Of a stretch of DNA of 64,000 nucleotides, positions 55,501 to 64,000 are shown piece after piece. Source of the stretch: Bolinopsis microptera (Eukaryota > Ctenophora > Tentaculata > Lobata > Bolinopsidae); contig NC_087081.1 of NCBI RefSeq assembly GCF_026151205.1, positions 6,009,246 to 6,073,245 of the forward strand, in the 5' to 3' direction. Positions within the stretch are counted from its first letter, which is position 1. Each line of letters opens with the position of its first letter. The notes under the pieces were generated by a model. That model saw only the letters and a program-made list of their open reading frames with translations. It was not told the DNA's origin and ran no database searches. The translations under genes were made by a program, and so were the position numbers.

Positions 55501-58500
55501 CCTCAGTCCTCCTCCTTCTCAGTCATCGTCAGTCCTCCTCCTGGGTCCTCCTGGGTCTTTCTGATCCTCCCCAGTCCTCTTCCTCCTCCCCTCCTCAGTC
55601 CTCCTCCTACTCTTCCTCCTCGTCCTCAGTCCTCCTCATCAGTCCTCAACAGTTCTCCTCCTCCCCAGTCCTCCTCCTCCTGGGGCCTTTTCCTGGGTCC
55701 TCCTCCTGGGTCCTCCTCCTCCTCTTCATCCTCCTCCTCTTCCTCCTCAGTCCTCAGTCCTCCTCAGTCCTCCTCCTCATCCTTCTCCTCAGTCCTCCAT
55801 CCTCCTCCTCAGTCCTCCCCCAGTCCCCTCCTCCTCCTCCTATTCAGTCCTCCTCCTCCTCTTTCTTAGTCCTCCTCAGTCCTCCTCCTCCTCCTCCTCC
55901 TCCTCCTCTTCCCTCTCAATCATCCTCCTCAGCCATCCTCCTCAGCCATCCTCCTCAGCCATCCTTCTCAGCCATCCTCCTCAGTACTCTTCAGTACTCT
56001 TCAGTCCTCAAAATGTTTGTCCGCTAATGTCCACCAATGTCCGCTAATGTCCACCAATGTCCATCCAAGTCCGCCAATGTCCGTCCGGGTCCGCCAATGT
56101 CCGTCCGAGTCCGCCAATGTCCGTCCGAGTCCGCCAATGTCCGTCCGAGTCCGCCAATGTCCGTCCGAGTCCGCCAATGTCCGTCCGTGTCCGCCAATGT
56201 CCCAAAAAACACGTCCGTTGTCTCATAGAATCCAAAAAGGACAGGACATAGGCGGACATAGACGGACATGACACCCCCCCCAATATGGAATTTTGAGTTA
56301 GGCCTTTAAAAAAATTTGGCGGCCAAATTCTGAAATTTGCCGGGCATTTTTTAGAATTTGGCTGCCAAATTTTTTTAAAGGCCTAACTCAAAATTCCATA
56401 TTAAAACTTAAGATCGAAATGCGATTCTACGTTGATTCTGAAAATTTCATGTAAAAATATTGAAACCCTATTGAGTTCTATTGTTTTGAACGAAATCAGT
56501 TTCGCAAATATCGCGAACTGAGATATGGGCGATTTTGTTCATTTTTTGCGATTAATTGAACACAGAATCCACAGTTAGGTAGATATTGAGCTGATAATCA
56601 TAGAGAATGTGTAGTATAGGCTTACCTTCCATATAAAGTTGGTTTCATTCAAAAATATTGATATTTGACCAATTTATGGGCCAAAATCGACCAAATTTGG
56701 TGCGTATACCCAAATATGGGCATATGGTTTTTGGCTCATAACTCAGTCATTTTTTGTCCAATCTTGATGAAAATTCATATACGAGTTCAGGGGACTACTA
56801 GCTACAAGTAAAGCACCTAAAATCTGGGTTTTGGGCATGTTGAGGGTATTTGGCTAAATTGGGCCTAATTTGGACCAAATATGGGCGTGGCTGCCCCGCG
56901 GGCACCGTTTGGCGGTTGGGGTCCGGGACCCCCTCAAAAGTTTGGTCACCGGTCCTAGTTTGTTGGTCAACTGCTATCTCGAAACCAAGTTTCACAAAAA
57001 AATCAGGGTGAACCCCCCCCCCCCCCCCCCCCCCCCTTAAGGGTCAGAGATTCCGCATTGTAAAGATTTATGAAGGAGATTTGTCTTAATTTCTGCAGCT
57101 GATTATCCCAGTTTTATTTTTCTGCATGATATAAATAATAAATTAATATGTTTAATTTAACATTTCTTAAAGTTTGTGTATCGATATTACTAAATCGTGG
57201 GGCGTAATGATTGTAGAATAAGGTAGAGATTTAATGTTGAGGGTTGAGAGGGGGGGGGGGGGGGGAGAGTATGCAGGAGAAAAGAGGTCCCTGTAATAAT
57301 CATGCAGGCGTTCAACTGAAACTCAATCACTAAGAAACCTGAGAAAGTTATAAAACCAGCCAGCCCATGATCAAATGTTGTAAAGTTACATTGTATACTC
57401 TGCCTTAATCATGCTCATAAACAGGTCAACTAGCCCAGTCATCCTACCCATCCAACCTATCTAAAGGCTGCAAATTCGTCGTCGAATTGTTCAGTGTATT
57501 TTCTTCAAAATTTGCCGCACTTAAAACAATTTTAAGCAGGTGCGGGTTCGTACTATTGGCAAAATTTTACCGACCTGTATGTTGCCTAATGCCTATGGCA
57601 ACATAATATGACAGTTTATCAATGAATCCATCAATCGAAAATAGGACAATTGCACCGTAGAGTCCTGTTTTCACCTCCCCATGCCGTAGAGTCTCACGCC
57701 TCACGGTGTAGAGTCTCACGCCGTCGTCCGTAGTTACATGCTAATTATGTGTATAATTACATGCTAATTATGTGCATATTTATATGCTAATTATGTGTAT
57801 ATTTATATGCTAATTATGTGTATTATTGCAGGCTACACAGCCCCAAGTTCAGAGCTCCTCTTCAGATGAACTTGTTCTGGATGGCCCCTCCTCTCGCGAT
57901 CAAGCGCAAACTAAACTTAAACGCAGGTATGTATTAAGGGGGGGGGGGGGGTTCACCCTGATTTTTTTGTGAAACTTAGTTTCGAGATAGCAGTTGACCA
58001 ACCAACTAGGACCGGTGACCCTACTTTTGAGGGGGTCCCGGAACCCCAACCGCCAAACGGTGCCCGCGGGGCAGCCACGCCCATATTTGGTCCAAATTAG
58101 GCCCAATTTAGCCAAATACCCTGAACATGCCCAAAACCCAGATTTTAGGTGCTCTACTTGTAGCTAGTGGTCCCCTGAACTCGTATATGAATTTTCATCA
58201 AGATCGGACAAAAAATGACCGAGTTATGAGCCAAAAACCATATGCCCATATTTGGGCATACGCACTAAATTTGATCGATTTTGGCCCATAAATAGGTCAA
58301 ATATCAATATTTTTGAATGAAACCAACTTAATATAAAAGGTAAGCCTAAACTACACATTCTCTATGATTATCAGCTCAATATCTACCTAACTGTGGATTC
58401 TGTGTTCAAATAGTTGCAAAAAATGAACCAAATCGCCCATATCTCAGTTCGCGATATTTGCAAAACTGACTTCGCTCAAAACAATAGAACTCAATAGGGT

Positions 58501-61500
58501 TTCATTATTTTTACATGAAATTTTCAGAATCGACGTAGAATCGCCTCATGACCTTAAGTTTTGTATTAGAATTTTGAGTTAGGCCTTTAAAAAAATTTGG
58601 CGGCCAAATTCTGAAAAATGCCCGGCAAATTTCTGCTATCTCGAAACCAAGTTTCACAAAAAATTCAGGGTGAACCCCCCCCCCTCCTTAAATAGTGAGC
58701 TTTTAATGTATTTATATTACAAAACTTGTATACTTTTCTAGATATGTAGCAGTTTTAGTCGCACTGAAAAACTAGGAAATAATTAAATATATACATCATG
58801 TCAATGATCACAACAATAAGGTAGTTACATTCTCATTACCAAGTTTCACAATTCACACCCAGTGAAACACTCGCCGTTATTACACTGTTAGAGTCTATCA
58901 TCTGACATTTTATGTCATACATTTCCCCAAGTTTGACACCTAATTACACCATCTAACACCTATCACCTAACTCCTGACACCTAATTAATAGTTCCTGTAA
59001 GTGCAGACACGCTCTTCAGTTGACGATGTGTGGTGTTAAGGAAACACACACTTTTTACATTACATATTTTAAATTCATGTAATTACTTTACACATCTAGA
59101 GCTTGATCACATAATTGGTACCGTTTATCGGTGAAACTCATACATAACTTAGCATAATATTCATTGTCATACATAATATCTGATAAAATAAATGTGCATT
59201 TTATTTTTATATTCAGCGTGTACTGCACTTCAATGACAGAAGATCACATATCATTATAATTGATGTGTGATTATTACTTTTTATCTTTACTTATAATAGA
59301 TATGATATCATAATGTTAATTTTCGTTTCTATTTAAGCGTAACTTTATGTTTTTGTTTGTGTCCCTGGTTGTGTTATTTACAGTTTTTGTTTCAGTTTTT
59401 GTTTCTGTTACTTACGTTTCTATTTCTGTAACTTACGTTTCTGATACTTTCTCTTTCAGGAATGCTAAAGAAAAGAGAAAAAACAAAAAGCACTTTTTAA
59501 AGCAATCAGAAGTTGACGACTTGAAATCTTCTTCTGCGCGTCTCAGTTTAGACTTGAACAGTATTCTCTGCAGTGAATTACTAGGTAAAATAATGTTTTA
59601 AAATGTATTATAACAGTTTTGGTAGATGTAAACATCAACAACCTGGTGATTAATTACGGAAACTAATTGTCCAATATATGTTTTCTAATTAATTAATGTT
59701 AGAATTTATGTTTAAATGTGGAGTTAAATCCTGTAATGATACTGTGTGAGAAGAATATATTATTAAAGAAAATATATATAAGAATCGTCCCTACTAATAG
59801 AGTAATAAGATATCTTCAATTTCGCTGTAACGAATTTAGTAAGTAATTAATTGTTTGTCCCGTTATTCTTTTTCCTTCCTCTTTTCCTTGTCATCCCCTT
59901 TAGTTTTAAGATTCTTGCTATAAATGGCTACAGCTAACACTATTAATGCTAAGTACCAAACAACAAGTGGGAGGTGGATCGTTGGTACCATTAAATCGAT
60001 TTAACACCGCAATTCCAGTCGCAAGCCTGGGACCACTACTAGCATAGTCACAACATCTACAAAGCTGCCATATAGCCTGACTGACAATTTTCTCGACTGA
60101 CTGACAATGTTTCTTCTTTTTCCCCATTTAGAATACAAAGATTAGTACATTTTAGCTTATGATTAATATTATATTTTTACCTATAGTTTACTTAGACTAC
60201 AGTATAATTCTTATTGAAAGTTTATGAATGTGACTGACTACACTACGATCACTTTAATTCTGATATTGAGTAATTTTGTGTGAATATGATAAATTCAGCC
60301 GTGTAAGTCCACCTTTACATGGTGTATATTTTCTCTCCTTTAGCATATTATCCTTGTAAACAGAAGAGTAACCCCATAAAGCAATATTAGTCAGTTTAAG
60401 ACGGTGGGGGGGGGGGGGGGGCCAATGGCATAAATGGAGAAAATGGAGAATTACTCATGGGTTTTTCCATTTTCTCCATAGAAATAGTCTCCATTTTATG
60501 CCATTTTATGCCATTTTATGCCATGGAAAACCTGAAAAATTTAGAATTTCGAAAAAAATTATTTTAAAAAAAGATACTTTCGGCCAATAATGAACAGAGT
60601 ATCATGAAACATGGAGAAAAGTGGTTTTCAGAAAAACTTTGAAAAATGTTGACTTAGAAAATGTTCGGTCCGAGTCATTTACGAAACGTACCTCCCGTAT
60701 CGAGAGCTCCCGATTCCGAGCTCGTGTTGCAAAGGGGAGGCCTGCCTTCCGAGATCGCATTACCTCGAGTCCAAAATTGTGTATCGAGGGGAAGGTGTGG
60801 ACTTCGAAAAACCGAAAAAATATTTTCGGCCAATAATGAACAGAGTATCATGAAACATGGAGAAAAGTGGTTTTCAGAAAAACTTTGAAAAATGTTGACT
60901 TAGAAAATGTTCGGTCCGAGTCATTTTCGATACGTACCTCCCGTATCGAGAGCTCCCGATTCCGAGCTCGTGTTGCAAAGGGGAGGCCTGCCTTCCGAGA
61001 TCGCATTACTTCCAGTCCAAAATTGTGTATCGAGGGGAAGGTGTGGACTTCGAAAAACCGAAAAAATATTTTCGGCAAATAATGAACAGAGTAGCATGAA
61101 ACGTGGAGAAAAGCGGTTTTCAGAAAAAATTTGAAAAATTTTGACCGAAAAAATATTTTCGGCTTATGAACAAGGTAGCATGAAACGTGGAGAAAAGTGT
61201 TTTTCAGAAAAACTTTGAAAAATTTTGACTTAGAAAATTACCCCTCGCTCGGTACACAATTTTGGACTCGAGGCTTCCCCCTGGTAATGCGATCTCGGAA
61301 GGCAGGCCTCCCCTTTGCAACACGAGCTCGGAATCGGGAGCTCTCGATACGAGAGGTACGTATCGAGAATGACTCGGGCCGAAAATTTTCTAAGTCAAAA
61401 TTTTTCAAAGTTTTTCTAAAAACCACTTTTCTCCACGTTTCATGCTACCCTCTTCATTATAAGCCGAAATATTTTTTTAGTTTTTCGGTTTATCGAAGTC

Positions 61501-63925
61501 TGCACCTACCCCTCGATACACAAATTTGGACTCGAGGCTTCCCCCTGGTAATGCGATCTCGGAAGGCAGGCCTCCCCTTTGCAGTGCGAGCTTGTTTCGA
61601 CTGTCGAGGATGTAGGTCTCACTTCTCAGTGCCTATTACTCTCCCCTATTACTCACTCCTGCTGTAGCCTGTAGAAATAACTTTACACTAGGCTTGAGTA
61701 ATTATGAGTTTGCCTGAAGTGTGCCTCTACTAACCTAGTATAAGCATCTAGTAGCCTACTATGAGCTTTCATAAGCTTGTTACGCCCCTAGTAAGCGTAA
61801 ATAAACATGTAAGGAGGTCCAATTTAGGTGTTAAAATGGTGTTAAAGATGAAATTTCGAAGACAAAATTCATGGCATAAAATGGAGAAAATGGAGAATTA
61901 CTCATGGGTTTTTCCATTTTCTCCATAGAAAAAGTCTCCATTTTATGCCATTTTATGCCATTTTATGCCATTGGCCCCCCCCCCCCCCCCAAGACGGTGA
62001 TGGCCCAGTATAAACAACATATTGAGGTTTTGTACGTGGTTATTGGTGTTAAGTTGGTGATGGAGATCATACCACTGGTATTGTGAACATATTGTAGTAA
62101 TTAATCTGTGAACTGTTAGTGTATGCGAAAAATACCGGAACTGAACAGTTACACACACAGTTTTTAAATTATTTTATGTGAGCAATTATTTTTAATTTAA
62201 GTGAGATATTACTCGGGTGATAACTAAAATGTGCAAGTTAACAACCATGTGCGTGTGTGGGTGGGTGGGTAAGTGGGTGGGTGGGCAGGCACGTAGCCAG
62301 GGGGGGGGGCTAGGGGGGCGGCAGCCCCCCCCCCCCCGGAAAAAATCGAACCCCAGAAAAAAGATAAGCCCCATAGTCCCCATGGTCGCCTGGTAACTGG
62401 GCTGTGTTTATGACTGCAGTCAGTCAAAGATTTGAACTGTGGATTAGTAAATATATGTCATTAAATCCAAGCAAACATTCTAGAAGACTTCTATAATTAT
62501 AGTCAATAGTGTCCCCTAGACCGTAGGAAATGTAAAAATCTTAAGACGATGAGGCCTGAGTAAGTCGTAAATTCTGATTGGAGAATGCAGATTGCTGTTG
62601 TGAAGTTACCAAATTTACGTGAGTACTTGATTCTTTTCAATCCCAGTTTATTGCTGTCCTACAAATTTCTTTAATGCCAAATGTCGTCTAAAACACCCTG
62701 TTTCGCAAAAAATTTCCGGGGGGCTGCGCCCCCCTAGCCCCCGCCAAGGGGCTCCGCCCCTGGACCCCGCTGAGGGCTGCGCCCCCCGACCTCTGCCACA
62801 GCTTGCTTGCTTCGCTCGCTGCGCAGCTTGATTGGACGCGTCGGCTCGCTTCGCTCGCCGACAGCCCCCCTCAAAGAAAAATCCTGGCTACGTCCCTGTG
62901 GGTGGGTGGGTGTTTGTGTGGGTGGGTGGGTGGCAGGGACGTAGCCAGGATTTTTCTTTGAGGGGGGCTGTCGGCGAGCGAAGCGAGTCGACGCGTCCAA
63001 TCAAGCTGCGCAGCGAGCGAAGCAAGCAAGCTGTGGCAGGGGTCTGGGGGCGCAGCCCTCAGCGGGGTCCAGGGGCGGAGCCCCTTGGCGGGGGCTAGGG
63101 GGGCGAAGCCCCCCGGAAATTTTTTGCGAAACAGGGTGTTTTAGACGACATTTGGCATTAAAGAAATTTGTAGGACAGCAATAAACTGGGATTGAAAAGA
63201 ATCAAGTACTCACGTAAATTTGGTAACTTCACAACAGCAATCTGCATTCTCCAATCAGAATTTACGACTTACTCAGGCCTCATCGTCTTAAGATTTTTAC
63301 ATTTCCTACGGTCTAGGGGACACTATTGACTATAATTATAGAAGTCTTCTAGAATGTTTGCTTGGATTTAATGACATATATTTACTAATCCACAGTTCAA
63401 ATCTTTGACTGACTGCAGTCATAAACACAGCCCAGTTACCAGGCGACCATGGGGACTATGGGGCTTATCTTTTTTCTGGGGTTCGATTTTTTCCGGGGGG
63501 GGGGGGGGGGGGGCTGCCGCCCCCCTAGCCCCCCCCCTGGCTACGTGCCTGGTGGGTGGGTAGGTGGGTGGGTGGGTGGGTTTTTGGTGGGTAGGTGGGT
63601 GGGTGGGTGGGTGGGTGGGTAGGTGGGTGTATTTTTATATTCGTGTTCGTGTGTACATGTGTGTTTGTCTGTATGACTGTGTGTTTGTATGGCTGTGTGT
63701 ATGTGTCTGTGTAATTGTATGGCTATGTATTATATATACATATATTATATAATGACTCAATGTCTATGTGTAACACCAGTTGTCCAGGTGGTGGTGTAAG
63801 CAGTAAAGTGTACAAAGGAACATTACACCACGCACCAGTTGCCATTAAGAAGGTTAACAGAGGATCCAGCAAGTGGCAGCACGAACCTGCAGCTATTGAA
63901 CATGATAACATTCTGCGGCTTATAG
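49374..63925 (+). CDS. Tandem-SH2 tyrosine kinase, Syk-like (partial, continues past window)
   Basis: Exons: 49374-49512, 49749-49817, 50614-50775, 51052-51204, 52078-52189, 52651-52888, 53115-53236, 53552-53661, 57832-57926, 59460-59584, 63788-63925. All phases agree. Counting from the ATG at 49408: SH2-1 is residues about 4-105 (FHGNVDRETAE, GTYLIRSK with Arg33, IAHYLI); SH2-2 about 117-207 (WFHGRLAKEQ, GSFLVTNS, LLSLIEHY, LIQPC). A linker of about 230 residues is Ser-rich and basic. The kinase start has the glycine loop (GGGVSSKVYKG), VAIKK (Lys451) and EHDNILRLIG. Two SH2 domains before a kinase is the Syk/ZAP-70 and Shark layout, a cytoplasmic pTyr-signalling design. The inter-SH2 linker is only about 15-20 residues and the second SH2 lacks the usual arginine. 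Confidence 0.9.
49749..49817 (+). CDS. Kinase gene exon, SH2-1 middle
   Basis: 23 codons, phase 0 on both sides: YVISVYFRRQIAHYLINKQ, covering strands C and D with the conserved His-Tyr. Confidence 0.9.
49890..50385. repeat. CCCGGTC-rich repeat, two related blocks
   Basis: Blocks at about 49896-50040 and 50198-50375 share GGGATTGGCAATTTT, AGCTATCCC and reiterated CCCGGTCCCGGTC. They resemble the interior of small transposons with CCCGGTACCGGG cores, but ends were not defined. The open frames 49833-50413 arise from it. Confidence 0.7.
50614..50775 (+). CDS. Kinase gene exon, SH2-1 end and short inter-SH2 linker
   Basis: 54 codons, phase 0 on both sides. HVYESLENMIYQH and GMVTLLTDGCPV close SH2-1. 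Confidence 0.9.
51052..51204 (+). CDS. Kinase gene exon, SH2-2 first half
   Basis: 51 codons. WFHGRLAKEQ is a clear SH2 start. At the position of the phosphotyrosine-binding arginine (FLVR) the sequence reads FLVT (Thr145). Confidence 0.9.
51718..52077 (+). repeat. 19-bp array abutting a splice acceptor
   Basis: TATCTGATGTTATCATTGT and variants are repeated about 18 times, up to the acceptor of the next exon (ATTGTTATTATCAG). Two units share an inserted ATGAT block, showing a segmental duplication. The array supplies the pyrimidine context of the acceptor. Confidence 0.92.
52078..52189 (+). CDS. Kinase gene exon, SH2-2 second half
   Basis: Phase 0 in, 1 out. LNRRFRNLLSLIEHYLTDD is the C-terminal SH2 helix region. 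The usual His-Tyr of strand D is Gln-Tyr (LVQYSV). Confidence 0.88.
52651..52888 (+). CDS. Kinase gene exon, linker
   Basis: Phase 1 in, 2 out. GTKLIQPC closes SH2-2. The rest is linker with a basic cluster (RTPQRTQRKVAIRGARRKAA). Confidence 0.88.
53115..53236 (+). CDS. Kinase gene exon, linker
   Basis: Phase 2 in, 1 out. Ser/Asp-rich with Tyr residues in FYNMTYSSDEEKKPKK, possible phosphosites. Confidence 0.85.
53552..53661 (+). CDS. Kinase gene exon, linker
   Basis: Phase 1 in, 0 out. Basic (SRKGSHRIKRKSMEKSQRKL). The donor GTCAGT lies 15 bases before the TTAA where a transposon is inserted; the frame runs on into it, which is not coding. Confidence 0.8.
54305..56281. mobile_element. Nested transposon with TGTCCG ends and a TCC tract
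   Basis: It is inserted in the TTAA element, with AATAT on both sides (54300-54304, 56282-56286). The ends are G runs plus GTGTCACGTCCGTCTATGTC in inverted orientation. The sub-terminal zones repeat GGCGGACATA (54360-54478) and GTCCGCCAATGTCCGTCCGA (56017-56200). The middle is a long TCC/CAGT polypyrimidine tract. It encodes nothing. Confidence 0.8.
54640..56010 (+). repeat. 1.4-kb polypyrimidine (TCC)n / CAGTCC tract
   Basis: Almost pure pyrimidine on the plus strand (TCCTCCTCC with CAG interruptions). The frame 54628-55347 is a by-product. Two long blocks repeat (about 54640-55000 and 55550-55860), indicating internal duplication. Confidence 0.92.
57037..57831 (+). other. Intron remainder before the linker exon
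   Basis: AT-rich, with a G run at about 57251-57265 and the short array at 57726-57826. Confidence 0.6.
57726..57826 (+). repeat. About 24-bp array abutting a splice acceptor
   Basis: Four copies of ATGCTAATTATGTGTATA run into the acceptor (TATGTGTATTATTGCAG) of the exon at 57832. Confidence 0.85.
57832..57926 (+). CDS. Kinase gene exon, linker
   Basis: Phase 0 in, 2 out. Ser-rich acidic (VQSSSSDELVLDGPSSRD) then basic. The donor GTATGT is only 7 bases from the TTAA of the next transposon. Confidence 0.85.
57938..58687. mobile_element. TTAA-flanked MITE, 750 bp
   Basis: TTAA at 57934-57937 and 58688-58691. The G/C-run ends are followed by GTTCACCCTGATTTTTTTGT and its complement, extended to about 45 bp (through TCGAGATAGCAG). 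It is closely related to the arms of the element at 53681-57036. Confidence 0.88.
58692..59459 (+). other. Intron before linker exon
   Basis: AT-rich. A pyrimidine-rich GTTTCTGTTACTTACGTTTC repeat immediately precedes the acceptor at 59459. Confidence 0.6.
59460..59584 (+). CDS. Kinase gene exon, linker
   Basis: Phase 2 in, 1 out. A basic cluster (AKEKRKNKKHFLK) and SSSARLSLDLNSIL, leading to the kinase domain. Confidence 0.85.
59585..60397 (+). other. Intron start
   Basis: No recognised element. The minus-strand frame at 59918-60127 is unsupported. Confidence 0.55.
60406..61990. mobile_element. hAT-like element with poly-G ends and internal 246-bp repeats
   Basis: An exact 8-bp target duplication (AAGACGGT at 60398-60405 and 61991-61998) flanks a 1585-bp element. 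The ends are a G run plus GGCCAATGGCATAAA in inverted orientation, with an extra direct copy of TGGAGAAAATGGAGAATTAC near both ends. The interior has two tandem 246-bp units (about 60600-61090) and further copies in reverse (about 61245-61600). The frames 60621-61667 come from these repeats; no transposase. Confidence 0.85.
62286..62898 (+). mobile_element. Non-autonomous DNA transposon, left copy of an inverted pair
   Basis: 613 bp with the ends CAGGCACGTAGCCAGG and, reversed, CAGGGACGTAGCCAGG. It has a GC-rich inner part (GGGGCTGCGCCCCCCTAG type hairpins). It is inserted in a GTGG microsatellite, so the target duplication is ambiguous. Confidence 0.82.
62934..63551 (-). mobile_element. Non-autonomous DNA transposon, right copy of an inverted pair
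   Basis: A near-identical reverse copy of 62286-62898, separated from it by a 35-bp GTGG-type spacer (62899-62933). Small differences exist (for example GGTCTG versus CCTCTG regions). The frames 62734-63098 lie in the GC-rich parts and are not genes. Confidence 0.82.
63552..63787 (+). repeat. GGTG microsatellite and GT-rich intron end
   Basis: GGTGGGTAGGTGGGTGGGTG and on, to about 63628, then TGTGTTTGT-type sequence up to the acceptor TTGTCCAG. Confidence 0.85.
63788..63925 (+). CDS. Kinase gene exon, start of catalytic domain
   Basis: Phase 1 in, 1 out, donor GTGGGT. GGGVSSKVYKG is the nucleotide-binding loop (third Gly replaced by Ser). VAIKK carries the catalytic Lys, and EHDNILRLIG matches the HxNI region. 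Lys to His spans only 18 residues, shorter than usual, so helix C looks compressed. The catalytic loop and activation segment lie beyond the window. Confidence 0.85.
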
Positions 63926-64000
63926 GTGGGTCTTTATTCTTAATCTGTACTTGAATAATATGTAAACATATATTATATATCAATTACAACATACCCTATG
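63926..64000 (+). other. Start of next kinase intron
   Basis: AT-rich intron sequence to the window edge. Confidence 0.7.

Larger units (their letters stand above)
53681..57036. mobile_element. TTAA-flanked palindromic transposon with nested insertion
   Basis: It is flanked by TTAA on both sides (53677-53680, 57037-57040), as for piggyBac or Kolobok. The ends are G runs followed by GGTTCACCCTGATTTTTTTG in inverted orientation. Without the insert at 54305-56281 it is about 1.37 kb and is itself an inverted duplication about a centre near 56345. It has no transposase. A shorter single-arm relative lies at 57938-58687. Confidence 0.85.

Noticed and set aside
60621-61667. Several 60-156 residue ORFs
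   Set aside because: All lie in the 246-bp repeats and their inverted copies within a non-autonomous hAT-like element.
62734-63098. Two 88-residue ORFs in opposite orientation
   Set aside because: They mirror each other in the GC-rich arms of the inverted transposon pair.

Overview
The window is AT-rich, repeat-laden animal DNA. It carries spliced genes with ordinary GT-AG introns, symmetric phase-1 extracellular modules, a Syk-like tandem-SH2 kinase, a CR1/L2-type LINE and many short non-autonomous DNA transposons. This fits an invertebrate, perhaps an early-branching metazoan such as a sponge or cnidarian. The phylum cannot be fixed from the sequence, and nothing looks prokaryotic.

Three genes are well supported, all reconstructed exon by exon with matching reading phases. 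(1) 7430-27121, plus strand: part of a secreted or cell-surface modular protein (cysteine-rich half-module, one I-set Ig domain on three exons, a complete cysteine-rich module). It may end in the Met/Gly-rich repeat ORF at 27915-28853. (2) 29875-40205, minus strand: a complete 11-exon, 465-residue major facilitator transporter of the oxalate:formate antiporter/monocarboxylate-like type. (3) 49374 to beyond the right edge, plus strand: a tandem-SH2 tyrosine kinase, with both SH2 domains, a long basic/Ser-rich linker and the start of the kinase domain visible. Genes 1 and 2 converge. A few weaker exon candidates lie on the minus strand at 41.8-45.2 kb.

Most of the rest is repeats. From left to right these are: a 4.1 kb array of a 53-bp hairpin-forming unit (983-5116); a 55-bp array that duplicates a whole 3' splice site (10533-12003); a 3.2 kb inverted duplication (13683-16857); a palindromic hAT-like element (18317-19152); a nearly intact LINE (about 19.5-22.85 kb); a 33-bp array duplicating a 5' splice site in frame (33148-33776); a 356-bp satellite (35151-38921); a 41-bp array (42761-44634); and a nest of poly-G-ended transposons inside the kinase introns (53.7-63.6 kb).

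The most striking theme is that tandem arrays sit on splice junctions. The Ig gene has 27 copies of branch point, pyrimidine tract, AG and the first exon bases. The transporter has 19 copies of an exon end plus donor, open in frame with an 11-codon period. Two kinase acceptors abut shorter arrays. A second theme is inverted duplication of small transposons, and a third is poly-G termini shared by unrelated transposon families.
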